From Streptomyces eurythermus (lineage in GTDB: Bacteria; Actinomycetota; Actinomycetes; Streptomycetales; Streptomycetaceae), in assembly GCF_014649115.1 (NCBI RefSeq), contig NZ_BMSK01000001.1, positions 285,416-349,415 of the forward strand: a stretch of DNA of 64,000 nt, written 5' to 3'. Both the position numbers and the translations under genes were made by a program. Each line of letters begins with the position of its first letter. The first letter of the stretch is position 1. The notes below the pieces were generated by a model. It saw only the letters and a program-made list of their open reading frames with translations, searched no databases and had not been told where the DNA came from. This document shows positions 42,350 to 50,354 of the stretch, one piece after another.

Positions 42350-43174
42350 ATGTCCACGGAACAGGAGTACGAAGCGGAGGCGCACGTGCCGCAGGCGGCG
42401 GGCGGCCCGCCCGGCGTCCGGCCGAACGTGTACCACCCGCTGCCGGCTCCGGCCCCCGCGTACGAGGAGTACGCCGACCCGGCCGCCGCGCACGGCTGGC
42501 AGAACGACTACGACGCGACACGCGAGCTGCCCCCGGTGACCGGGGCGCCCGACGGGCCGGCCGAGCCCGCGCCGCCGGAGCTTTCCGGGGCCGGGGCGGG
42601 GCGAGCCGGGGCGCGCCGGGCCGGGCGCGGGCGGGCACGGCGGCGCGCGGCCGGACGCCGGCGCGCGGTGGTCGCCGGCGGTGCCCTCGCGGCGGTGGCC
42701 GGCACCGTCGCGGTGATCGCCGTGCTGTCCGGCACCGGCTCCCCGGACGGGTCCCGCCCCGCCGACGGCGGCCGGACCGCCGACGCCCCGACGGCGCGCG
42801 GCGACGGCACGGACGGCGAGAACGCGGGCGACGCCACGGACGGCGAGGGCGTGGGCGAGGGCACAGGCGGCGGGGGCGAGGGCACGGGCGGCGGGGGCGC
42901 CGGTGACGCCACGCCCGCCACCGTGCCGCCCGTGTCGGCCCCGGCCACCGCGACCCGCCCCGCCGCGGTCGCGCCGTCGAGCACGGCCACCCGCCCCGCC
43001 GCCCCGCGCCCGAGCGCCACCGCGAGCGGCCCGGACGGCGGCCGGCCGGTCACCACCGAGTCCCCTGCCGACCGGTCCGCCGCCCCCACGGCCACGACCT
43101 CGTCCACCGCCCCGCCGACCTACCGCCCGGGCGGCCCCCACCGCGGGCACGGTGGCCCGAGGTGGCCTCACTGA
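42350..43174 (+). CDS. Membrane protein with Pro/Glu-rich N-terminus and low-complexity Ala/Thr/Gly C-terminus
   Basis: 274 residues. About 90 residues of disordered Pro/Ala/Glu-rich sequence, an Arg-rich cluster ([19 protein letters not shown]), one transmembrane helix (about residues 105-124) and a ~150-residue exported tail rich in Gly, Thr, Ala, Pro and Ser. No catalytic domain is seen. Composition suggests a cell-wall-spanning or stalk protein. TAGAAT (42336-42341) ends eight bases before the ATG with no Shine-Dalgarno, so a leaderless transcript is likely. Family not recognised. Confidence 0.75.
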   Translation: MSTEQEYEAEAHVPQAAGGPPGVRPNVYHPLPAPAPAYEEYADPAAAHGWQNDYDATRELPPVTGAPDGPAEPAPPELSGAGAGRAGARRAGRGRARRRAAGRRRAVVAGGALAAVAGTVAVIAVLSGTGSPDGSRPADGGRTADAPTARGDGTDGENAGDATDGEGVGEGTGGGGEGTGGGGAGDATPATVPPVSAPATATRPAAVAPSSTATRPAAPRPSATASGPDGGRPVTTESPADRSAAPTATTSSTAPPTYRPGGPHRGHGGPRWPH

Positions 43175-43271
43175 CGGAGTGAGCGGAGCCGGCGCCTGGG
43201 CCGTACACGCTCCCGACACGCCCAACCACTGCTCCTGTCATGGAAGTTGGCCGCCATGGCAGGGTGATCCC

Positions 43272-43880
43272 ATGGGTGAACAGACGTACGGTGACCACCG
43301 TGGCGGGCAGGCGGAACCCGGTCACGACGTGCTCGTCTCCGACGAGGAGCGGGAGCGGGTCGTCGAGCGCGTGCGGGACGCCCTGGCGGACGGCCGGCTG
43401 CCGCTGGACGAACTGGGCGGCCGGCTCGACCGGATCTACGCCGCCCGGACCCGGGGCGAACTGCGGGCGGCCGGGAGCGGGCTGCCCGCTCCCGGGCCCA
43501 GGGACGCGCGGGTGGTGGACGGCGCTCCCACGTCCCGGTTCGCGCTAGGCGTCTTCGGCGGGTTCCGGCGGGACGGCGGGTGGGTCGTGCCGCCCCGGTT
43601 CACCGCCTGGTCGATGTGGGGCGGCGGCCGGCTCGATCTGACCGAGGCCCGGTTCGCCGCGCCGGTGACGGTGATCCGGGCCGTGGCCCTGTGGGGCGGC
43701 ATCGGGATCGTTGTGCCCGACGACATCGACCTCCAGGTCAGGGGGTTCGGCTTGTTCGGGGTGTTCGGCGGACGCGAGGGGCGGGCGCGGCGGGGAACTG
43801 CCGGTCCCGCCGCCCCGCGTGTCGTCGTCAAGGGCCTCGCCCTGTTCGGAGCCGTCGTCACCAAGCCGCCCCGGAAGTGA
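43272..43880 (+). CDS. DUF1707 domain protein with LiaF-like C-terminal region
   Basis: 202 residues, cytoplasmic or peripheral. The DUF1707 domain (VSDEERERVVERVRDALADG followed by RLPLDELGGRLDRIYAARTRGEL) occupies about residues 22-70. The C-terminal half (MWGGGRLDLTEARFAAPVTV and RAVALWGGIGIVVPDDIDLQ) is a beta-helix-like repeat resembling the LiaF/DUF2154 region of cell-envelope stress regulators. The function in Streptomyces is not established. It follows the preceding membrane-protein gene by 97 bases on the same strand and could share its transcript. Confidence 0.85.
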   Translation: MGEQTYGDHRGGQAEPGHDVLVSDEERERVVERVRDALADGRLPLDELGGRLDRIYAARTRGELRAAGSGLPAPGPRDARVVDGAPTSRFALGVFGGFRRDGGWVVPPRFTAWSMWGGGRLDLTEARFAAPVTVIRAVALWGGIGIVVPDDIDLQVRGFGLFGVFGGREGRARRGTAGPAAPRVVVKGLALFGAVVTKPPRK

Positions 43881-44054
43881 ACCGGTTGCCACACCCGGCG
43901 GAAGCTGACCCTTCCTCATGAGGCCGACGTGCCGCCCTCCGTCGCACGGTCGAGGCAAACCTCCCGCGCGCGGTCCGAGGGAAACCCCTATGACCTGTCG
44001 TGACTTCTTGTCCCCGCCCCTCCGCACTGTCGACAATGCGCATGACAACAGTGT

Positions 44055-44081
44055 GGGCGACCGGAAAACCTCCGGTCGCCC
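44055..44081 (+). promoter_or_regulatory. Leader hairpin of the secreted serine protease gene
   Basis: GGGCGACCGG (44055-44064) and CCGGTCGCCC (44072-44081) form a perfect 10-bp stem with loop AAAACCT, ending about ten bases before the AGAGGGGA ribosome site. It could stabilise the mRNA or act as an attenuator; no terminator-like U-run follows. Confidence 0.5.
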
Positions 44082-44104
44082 CCGTCGTAAGAGGGGACCC
44101 CCAC

Positions 44105-44968
44105 GTGAACAAGCCTCTCCTGGCCGCGCTCTCGGCCGTGGCCACCATCGGTCTGGGCGCCACCCCGGCGCTGGCCGCCCCGCACGCCCCCGCCGCGCAG
44201 ACCACCGCCCCGCACTCCGCCAAGGCCGCCGCGGTCACCGTCGACTTCGCCGGCACCGTCTCGCTCAGCAACTGCTCCGGCTCCGTCATCCGCTTCCCGG
44301 GCTCCGCCGACACCGACCCGGCGCTCGTGCTGACCAACGGGCACTGCCTGGAGACCGGCATGCCGAGCGCCGGCCAGGTCATCACCGGCCAGTCCTCCAG
44401 CCGTACCTTCGGCCTGCTGAACTCCGCCGGCACCAAGATCGCCACTCTCCGGGCCAACCAGGTCGTGTACTCGACGATGACCGACACGGACGTCACGATC
44501 TACCGCACCACCACCACGTACGCGGCGATCAAGAGCTCGTACGGCATCAGCCCGCTCACCGTGCAGGACACCCACCCGGTGGCCGGCACCGCCATCAAGG
44601 TGGTCTCCGGCTACTGGAAGCGCATCTACAGCTGCAACGTCGACGGGTTCGTGTACCGGCTGAAGGAGGGCGACTGGACCTTCAAGGACTCGGTCCGCTA
44701 CACCTCCGCCTGCAACACCATCGGCGGCACCTCGGGGTCCCCGGTCATAGACGCCACCACCGGCAAGGTGGTCGCCGTCAACAACACCGGCAACGAGGAC
44801 GGCCAGCGGTGCACGGTGAACAACCCGTGCGAGGTCGACGCGAGCGGCAACGTCACCGTCCGCCAGGGCATCAACTACGCCCAGGAGACCTACAACATCC
44901 CGGCCTGCTTCACCACCGGCAACAAGCTCAACCTGAGCGCGGCCGGTTGCACGCTGCCCAAGCCGTAA
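44105..44968 (+). CDS. Secreted trypsin/V8-like serine protease
   Basis: 287 residues from GTG 44105 (VNKPLLAALSAVATIGLG), preceded by AGAGGGGA. The signal peptide is cleaved near PALA-APH (about residue 24). His80 (LTNGHC), Asp in TDTDVTIY and Ser210 in IGGTSGSPV form the triad; the GTSGSP motif resembles V8/glutamyl-endopeptidase-like enzymes more than GDSGGP trypsins. Six Cys residues suggest disulphides. A longer reading from 44000 includes the leader hairpin and is rejected. It is an extracellular protease, convergent to the deacylase gene with only seven bases between stops. Confidence 0.92.
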   Translation: MNKPLLAALSAVATIGLGATPALAAPHAPAAQTTAPHSAKAAAVTVDFAGTVSLSNCSGSVIRFPGSADTDPALVLTNGHCLETGMPSAGQVITGQSSSRTFGLLNSAGTKIATLRANQVVYSTMTDTDVTIYRTTTTYAAIKSSYGISPLTVQDTHPVAGTAIKVVSGYWKRIYSCNVDGFVYRLKEGDWTFKDSVRYTSACNTIGGTSGSPVIDATTGKVVAVNNTGNEDGQRCTVNNPCEVDASGNVTVRQGINYAQETYNIPACFTTGNKLNLSAAGCTLPKP

Positions 44969-44975
44969 ACGCGGT

Positions 44976-46586
44976 TCACAGCGGTGTCCGGCGGACGGAC
45001 CGGCCCGGCAGGGCATCCGTCCGCCGGCCGTCCTCGATGACGAACCGGCCGTCGACCAGCACATACGGGATCCCGGTCGGCAGCCGGCGCGGCTCGGCGA
45101 AGGTGGCGCCGGGCGCGACCGTCCGCGGGTCGAACAGCACCAGGTCGGCCCGGTACCCCTCGCGCACCAGCCCGCGGTCCGGCAGCCGCAGCCGCGCCGC
45201 CGGCCGGGAGGTGAGGTGGGCCACGCACTCCTCCAGCGACAGCACGCCCAACTCCCGCACATAGTGGCCGAGATAGCGCGGGAACGTGCCGTACGCCCGG
45301 GGGTGCGGCTTGCTGCCGCGCAGGATGCCGTCGGAGCCGCCGGTGTGCGCGCGGTGCCGCATGATCGCGCGGACGTTCTCCTCGTGGCCCACGTGCTGGA
45401 GGATCGTCGTACCGAGCCGGTCGCGCACCAGCAGCCGGCGGGCCGTGTCCCAGGGGGCCTCGCCGCGCAGGTCCGCCGCCTCCCGGACGGTACGGCCCAC
45501 GAAGTCGCCGAGGGCCGGGTCGGCCACCCCGGAGATCTCGATCGTCTCCCACTCGACCGGCACGCCGTGGCAGCCGTCCGAGCCGGTGACCTCCAGGTCG
45601 TGCCGGATCCGCCCGGCCGTCGCCGGGTCGGTGAGCCGGGCCAGGATCTCCTCCGGGCCGCCCTCGCTCGCCCAGCTCGGCAGCAGCGCGGCGAGGGTGG
45701 TGCAGCCGGGGGTGTAGGGATAGGTGTCCAGGGTGATGTCCGCGCCCGCCTGAAGAGCCCGGTCCAGCAGGGCCAGCAGCTCGGGCGCCCGGCCCTTGTT
45801 CACCCCGAAGTTCATCGTCGCGTGCGCGAGGTGCAGCGGACAGTCCGCCTCCCGGGTGAGGGCGACCATCTCGGCGTACGCCTCCAGCGCGCCGACGCCG
45901 TAGGAGCGGTGGTGCGGGCAGTAGTAGCCGCCATAGGAGCCCACCACCCGGCACAGCTCGGTCAGTTCGGCGTCGCGCGCGTACATGCCCGGGGTGTACG
46001 TCAGCCCCGACGACAGGCCCACCGCGCCCTGCTCCAGCCCTTCCGCGACCAGCCGCCGCATCCGGCCCAGTTCCGCCGGGGTGGCCGCGCGGTCCTCCCA
46101 GCCGACCACGAGCGCCCGGACCGTGCCCTGGGGGATCAGGTAGGCCGCGTTCACGGCGATGCCGCGATCCAGCCGGTCCAGGTACCCGCCCACCGAACGC
46201 CAGTCGAAGTCGATGTCGTCGCCGTACCCGTTCCACCCGGTGATCGCCCGCCGCACCTCCTCCAGCGTGCGGTCGTCCACCGGGGCGTACGACAGCCCGT
46301 CCTGGCCGAGGACCTCCAGCGTGACCCCCTGCGCGGCCTTCGCGCTGTGGTCGGGGTCGCGCAGCAGGGCGAGGTCGGAGTGGGCGTGCATGTCGATGAA
46401 GCCGGGGGAGAGGACCAGGCCCTCCGCGTCGATCTCCCGTGTGGCGCGCGGCCGCTGGCAGCCCGCGGCGGCGGCCTCCTTGACGATCGAGACGATGCGG
46501 CCCGCGTCGATCACGACATCGGCGCGGTACGCGTCCGCGCCGCTGCCGTCGACGACGTCGGCGTCCCGGATGACCAGGTCCTCCAC
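44976..46586 (-). CDS. N-acyl-D-amino-acid deacylase-family amidohydrolase (candidate N-acetylglucosaminate deacetylase)
   Basis: 536 residues, GTG start. The amidohydrolase metal motif HAHSD (His67, His69) and the D-aminoacylase blocks (LGQDGLSYAPVD, GLSSGLTYTPGMYA, HHRSYG, SDGILRGSKPHPRAYGTFPR) are intact. Annotated family members remove acyl groups from N-acyl-D-amino acids. It begins nine bases after the stop of the PLP-dependent dehydratase-like gene, so the two form one operon, divergent from a ketodeoxyaldonate-type kinase, IclR, RidA and a GntP permease. In that setting deacetylation of N-acetyl-2-amino-2-deoxygluconate, an acetylated amino-aldonic acid with D-amino-acid-like chemistry, is a plausible real job; this is inference. 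Confidence 0.9.
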   Translation of the reverse strand: MEDLVIRDADVVDGSGADAYRADVVIDAGRIVSIVKEAAAAGCQRPRATREIDAEGLVLSPGFIDMHAHSDLALLRDPDHSAKAAQGVTLEVLGQDGLSYAPVDDRTLEEVRRAITGWNGYGDDIDFDWRSVGGYLDRLDRGIAVNAAYLIPQGTVRALVVGWEDRAATPAELGRMRRLVAEGLEQGAVGLSSGLTYTPGMYARDAELTELCRVVGSYGGYYCPHHRSYGVGALEAYAEMVALTREADCPLHLAHATMNFGVNKGRAPELLALLDRALQAGADITLDTYPYTPGCTTLAALLPSWASEGGPEEILARLTDPATAGRIRHDLEVTGSDGCHGVPVEWETIEISGVADPALGDFVGRTVREAADLRGEAPWDTARRLLVRDRLGTTILQHVGHEENVRAIMRHRAHTGGSDGILRGSKPHPRAYGTFPRYLGHYVRELGVLSLEECVAHLTSRPAARLRLPDRGLVREGYRADLVLFDPRTVAPGATFAEPRRLPTGIPYVLVDGRFVIEDGRRTDALPGRSVRRTPL

Positions 46587-46595
46587 GCGGGCCTC

Positions 46596-47879
46596 CTAGA
46601 AGAACGTACGGATGTAGTCCACGACCGTGCCGTCCGCCTCGGCCACCGGGATCAGCTGCCACTTGTCGAACGACGTGCACGGGTGGGACAGGCCGAAGCC
46701 GATCCAGTCGCCCACCTCGACGTCCGCCTCCGGGTCCGTGCGCAGCCAGGTGTGCTGGTCGGACAGCCCGGTGACGGTGATGCCGGCGGCCGGGCGCTCC
46801 TCGCCGCCCCGGCGTACCACCTGGGCGGTCGGCAGGTCCAGGTCGTAGGCCGCGTCGCGCTTGCCCGCGTTGGCGAAGGCCTGCTCGGCGGTCGGCCGGG
46901 AGACGACCTGCGCCCACAGCCGGAAGGCGGGTTCCAGCGCGCCCTCCTCGGGGACCCGGCCGAACGGGGTGAGCCGGTGGTAGTGCCCGTCGTCGTGCGA
47001 GACGTACGCGCCGGAGCGCAGCAGCTTCAGCACCGGCCTGGACAGCCCGGGGATCTCGGCGAAGACGTCGGCGACCGCGTCGAACCAGGCGCTGCCGCCC
47101 GCGCTCACCACGATCTCGTCGGCCTCGCCGAACCGTCCGGCACCGTCCAGCCCGGCGGCCAGCGCCACCAGCCGCCGCAGATACGACCGCACCCGCTCGG
47201 GATCGGCCTTCGGCACCTCGCCCTCGTACCCCGCCACGCCGACCAGGCGCAGGGTCGGTGCGGCGGCCACGGCGGCGGCGACCTCCCCGGCCTCCGCCTC
47301 CGTACGCACCCCCGTGCGCGCCCCCTCGCCCGCGCCCAGCTCGATCACGACGTCCACCGGGCGGGCCGCGCCGGCGAGGGCCGCGTCCATCAGCTCCACC
47401 CCGCGCACCGAGTCGACGTAGGCGATGAACCGGAACTCCGGGTCGGCGGCCAGCTCGGCGGCGAGCCAGCGCAGGGCGGAGGCGTCCACCAGCTCGTTGG
47501 CGAGGAAGACCCGCCGGACGCCGAACGCCCGGGCGACGCGCACCTGGTGGGGCAGCGCGAGCGTGATCCCCCAGGCGCCGTGCTCGATCTGGCGGTGGAA
47601 GAGCTGCGGGGCCATGGAGGTCTTGCCGTGCGGGGCGAAGGCCAGGCCGTGCCGGGCGGTGTACGTCTCCATCAGCGCGAGGTTGTGCGCCAGGCGCTCG
47701 GCGGACAGCGCGAGGACCGGGGTGGTGAAGCCGCCGCCGTCCCGGTCGCCGTCGTGGAAGAGATTGCGGCGCTGGGCGGCCAGCTCGGCGACGGTCAGGC
47801 CGTAGGCGTCCGGCGGGAGGCCCTTGAAGCGGTGGTCGACGTGTTCCTCGGCGAGGCGGGTGAGCGCTTCGGTGCCCAT
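46596..47879 (-). CDS. D-serine-dehydratase/D-threonine-aldolase-like PLP enzyme (amino acid deaminase)
   Basis: 427 residues from ATG 47879, four bases after GAGAGGGG. Fold-type III (alanine-racemase-like) barrel: Lys86 in FAPHGKTSMAP is the PLP lysine, and SHPCTSFDKW near the C-terminus has the His-x-Cys zinc site of eukaryotic-type D-serine dehydratases. The family eliminates water and ammonia from beta-hydroxy D-amino acids via an enamine that RidA hydrolyses, and ridA lies in the divergent operon. On D-glucosaminate the same chemistry would yield 2-keto-3-deoxygluconate, the substrate class of the kinase opposite. Which substrate is used is not visible in the sequence. Confidence 0.9.
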   Translation of the reverse strand: MGTEALTRLAEEHVDHRFKGLPPDAYGLTVAELAAQRRNLFHDGDRDGGGFTTPVLALSAERLAHNLALMETYTARHGLAFAPHGKTSMAPQLFHRQIEHGAWGITLALPHQVRVARAFGVRRVFLANELVDASALRWLAAELAADPEFRFIAYVDSVRGVELMDAALAGAARPVDVVIELGAGEGARTGVRTEAEAGEVAAAVAAAPTLRLVGVAGYEGEVPKADPERVRSYLRRLVALAAGLDGAGRFGEADEIVVSAGGSAWFDAVADVFAEIPGLSRPVLKLLRSGAYVSHDDGHYHRLTPFGRVPEEGALEPAFRLWAQVVSRPTAEQAFANAGKRDAAYDLDLPTAQVVRRGGEERPAAGITVTGLSDQHTWLRTDPEADVEVGDWIGFGLSHPCTSFDKWQLIPVAEADGTVVDYIRTFF

Positions 47880-47895
47880 GGAGCCCCTCTCAGGC

Positions 47896-47944
47896 GTTGC
47901 GTATTCTGCAACGACCATTGCGTCTAGTGCTTACTGGTGTCTAG
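47896..47944. promoter_or_regulatory. Divergent promoter with IclR-type operator candidates
   Basis: GTTGC-GTATTCT-GCAAC (47896-47912) is a 5-bp inverted repeat with a 7-base spacer, and GTCTAG occurs twice (47922-47927 and 47939-47944). The region is AT-richer than its surroundings and lies between the deaminase/deacylase and kinase/IclR/RidA/permease operons, the expected target of the IclR regulator at 49067. TCTAGT (47923-47928) may be a rightward -10 box. Confidence 0.45.
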
Positions 47945-49070
47945 CATCTCGCCGAACACCGGGTCAACGGATCCGTCGCCCTGGCGATCGACAGGAGTCA
48001 TCATCAACGACGCTGCTTACGCCCCGGCCGTCGCGCCCCCGCGGCCCGTCACGGACGTGGACGTGGCGGCGCTCGGCGAGTCCATGGTCACCTTCCTGCC
48101 CACCCGCCCCGGCCGCCTCGCCGACGTCCCCTCCTTCCAGCGGGCCATCGGCGGCGCCGAGTCCAACGTGGCCTGCGCCCTGGCCGCCTTCGGGCACCCG
48201 GCACGCTGGGTCAGCCGGGTCGGCGCGGACGGCTTCGGCGACCACCTGGTGGAACGGATCGCCGGGTACGGAGTCGACGTCACCGCCGTCCGCCGGGACC
48301 CCGGCCGGCCCACCGGCGTGTACTTCCGCACCGCCGGGGACCGCGGGACGGGCGCGCACGAGGTGGCGTACTACCGGGCCGGATCGGCCGCCTCCGCGAT
48401 GTCCGTGGGGAACGTGGACCTGGCGGCGGCCCGCGCGGCCCGGGTGCTGCACCTGTCCGGGATCACGGCCGCGCTGTCGGCGGAGTGCCGGGAGCTGCTG
48501 TACGAGCTGACGGCCCCTGGTCCGGGACGCCCGCCGGTGTCCTTCGACGTCAATCACCGGCCCGGGCTGTGGCGGGACGGCGAGGGCGCCGACGTCCTGC
48601 TGGAGCTGGCCCGGCGCGCGGACATCGTGTTCGTGGGCGAGGACGAGGCCGCCCACGCCTGGGGCGTCACCGGCGGACCAGCCGCCGTCCGCCGGCTGCT
48701 GCCCGAACCGCACGTGCTGGTCGTGAAGGAGGGAGCGCGCGGCGCCACGGCCTTCACCCGGGACCTGCCCGACGGCACCTTCCACCCCGCCCTGCACACC
48801 GTCGTCGTGGCCACCACCGGCGCCGGAGACGCCTTCGCCGCCGGCTTCCTCTCCGCCACCCTGCGCGGACTCCCCGTCAAGGCCCGCCTGAGGTACGGCC
48901 ACCTCTTCGCCGCCGCCACTCTCACCACCCCCGGCGACCTGGCCGCACCCCCCGACCGCGACCACGCCGACCGCCTCGCCGCCCTCGACGACGGCGCATG
49001 GGAGAGACTTCGACTCGGCCCCGGCTGGACACGAGCCGAGCGGGCCGAGGAGGAGGCGAACATCCCATGA
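47937..49070 (+). CDS. PfkB-family sugar kinase, 2-keto-3-deoxygluconate kinase type
   Basis: 377 residues as drawn from GTG 47937. The ribokinase-family signatures IGGAESNVACALAAFG and TTGAGDAFAAGF are intact, the latter with the catalytic Asp; the order and spacing match 2-dehydro-3-deoxygluconokinases. The start is uncertain: the best Shine-Dalgarno (AGGAG, 47993-47997) is followed at normal spacing by ATC ATC instead of ATG or GTG, and in-frame GTGs also exist at 48057 and 48063, just before the conserved DVAALGESMVTF. The stop overlaps the iclR ATG (ATGA). It is the first gene of the rightward catabolic operon. Confidence 0.88.
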   Translation: MSSISPNTGSTDPSPWRSTGVIINDAAYAPAVAPPRPVTDVDVAALGESMVTFLPTRPGRLADVPSFQRAIGGAESNVACALAAFGHPARWVSRVGADGFGDHLVERIAGYGVDVTAVRRDPGRPTGVYFRTAGDRGTGAHEVAYYRAGSAASAMSVGNVDLAAARAARVLHLSGITAALSAECRELLYELTAPGPGRPPVSFDVNHRPGLWRDGEGADVLLELARRADIVFVGEDEAAHAWGVTGGPAAVRRLLPEPHVLVVKEGARGATAFTRDLPDGTFHPALHTVVVATTGAGDAFAAGFLSATLRGLPVKARLRYGHLFAAATLTTPGDLAAPPDRDHADRLAALDDGAWERLRLGPGWTRAERAEEEANIP

Positions 49071-49831
49071 GCCAGACCGTCGACCGCGCCCTGAGCATCC
49101 TGCCGCTGCTCGCCGAGGGCCCCGCCGACCTGGGGCAGGTCGCCGACCGCCTCGGCGTGCACAAGTCCACCGCCCTGCGCCTGCTGCGCACCCTGCACGA
49201 ACACGGCCTGGTCTACCGCCAGTCCGACCAGCGCTACCGCCTCGGCGCCCGGCTCTTCGCGCTCGCCCAGGAGGCGATGGAGAACCTCGACATCCGCGAG
49301 ATCGCCCACCCCCACCTCGTCCGGCTCAACGAACAGTGCGGACACACCGTCCACCTCGCCGTGTACGAGGAGAACGAGGTGCTGTACATCGACAAGGTGG
49401 AGAGCCGCTACCCGGTCCGCATGTACTCCCGGATCGGCAAGCCGGTGGCCATCACCGTCGCCGCCGTCGCCAAGCTGCTCCTGGCCGACCTGCCCGAACC
49501 AGAGCGCCGCGCCCTCGCCGAGCAGCTCGACTACCCCCTCTACACGGCCCGTTCGACCCCCCACGCCGAGGCCTTCCTGAAGGAACTGGCCACGGTGCGC
49601 GAACAGGGCTGGGCCACCGACCTCGGTGGCCACGAGGAGTCCATCAACTGCGTCGCCGCCCCCGTGCGCGGCGCCGACGGCCGGGTGGTCGCCGCCATGT
49701 CGGTCTCCGCGCCGAACGTGGTCGTCACCGCCGAGGAACTCCTCAGCCTGCTCCCGCTGGTCCGCCGCACGGCGGACGCCATCAGCGGCGAGTACTCCGG
49801 AAGAACGCCAGTGAAGGGCACCCCCGCATGA
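49067..49831 (+). CDS. IclR-family transcriptional regulator
   Basis: 254 residues; ATG overlaps the kinase stop. An N-terminal winged helix-turn-helix (GQVADRLGVHKSTALRLLRT, about residues 22-41) is followed by the IclR effector-binding domain (about 75-250), with VEENEVLYIDKVES-like and GHEESINCVAAPVRG blocks. IclR regulators of sugar-acid pathways bind the pathway intermediate, often a ketodeoxyaldonate. As it is embedded between kinase and ridA and overlaps both, it most likely controls the two divergent operons through the 47896-47944 region. Confidence 0.92.
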   Translation: MSQTVDRALSILPLLAEGPADLGQVADRLGVHKSTALRLLRTLHEHGLVYRQSDQRYRLGARLFALAQEAMENLDIREIAHPHLVRLNEQCGHTVHLAVYEENEVLYIDKVESRYPVRMYSRIGKPVAITVAAVAKLLLADLPEPERRALAEQLDYPLYTARSTPHAEAFLKELATVREQGWATDLGGHEESINCVAAPVRGADGRVVAAMSVSAPNVVVTAEELLSLLPLVRRTADAISGEYSGRTPVKGTPA

Positions 49832-50238
49832 CCGAGAAGATCGCGCTCACCCCGAAGACCCACACCACCCCGCCCGCGAAGTTCTCGCACGGCGTGAGGA
49901 AGGGCAACATCCTCCAGGTCGCCGGCCAGGTCGGCTTCCTGCCCGCCGAGGAGGGCAAGCCCCCGACGCCGGCCGGCCCCACCCTGCGCGAGCAGACCCT
50001 CCAGACCCTCGCCAACGTCAAGGCGATCCTGGAGGAGGGCGGCGCCACCTGGGACGACGTGATGATGATCCGCGTCTACCTCACGGACGTGGACCACTTC
50101 GCCGAGATGAACGACATCTACAACGCCTACTTCGAGGAACAGGGCCTGACCCAGCCGCCCGCCGCCCGCACGACGGTCTACGTCGGTCTGCCGGCCGGCC
50201 TCCTCATCGAGATCGACGCGCTCGCCGTACTGGGCTGA
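49828..50238 (+). CDS. RidA/YjgF-family enamine/imine deaminase
   Basis: 136 residues; ATG overlaps the iclR stop (ATGA). The family features are an Arg in PPAARTTVYVGL that binds the 2-iminoacid carboxylate and the C-terminal IEIDALAVLG strand. RidA speeds hydrolysis of enamines and imines released by PLP dehydratases. Its presence in the same locus as the D-serine-dehydratase-like enzyme is a strong functional link. The N-terminus MTEKIALTPKTHTTPPAKFS is slightly longer than that of housekeeping RidA, suggesting a dedicated paralogue. Confidence 0.93.
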   Translation: MTEKIALTPKTHTTPPAKFSHGVRKGNILQVAGQVGFLPAEEGKPPTPAGPTLREQTLQTLANVKAILEEGGATWDDVMMIRVYLTDVDHFAEMNDIYNAYFEEQGLTQPPAARTTVYVGLPAGLLIEIDALAVLG

Positions 50239-50275
50239 CGCGCGCCGACTTCCCCTTTCTGTACGTACGTCCGCA

Positions 50276-50305
50276 CGGCACGGCACTCCCCGGGGTGCCG
50301 TGCCG
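50276..50305 (+). terminator. Hairpin between ridA and the GntP permease gene
   Basis: CGGCACGGCAC (50276-50286) and GTGCCGTGCCG (50295-50305) form an 11-bp stem with loop TCCCCGGG. It may partially terminate or protect the upstream mRNA, giving the permease a different expression level; an own promoter after it is possible (50306-50340). Confidence 0.6.
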
Positions 50306-50354
50306 CGCTCCTCCCTGCCCGAAAGCAGCATGCATTTACGAAGAGGACCCCCGT

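Noticed and set aside
44000..44104. Longer start for the secreted serine protease
   Set aside because: The added residues precede and disrupt a normal signal peptide; GTG 44105 has a good ribosome site.
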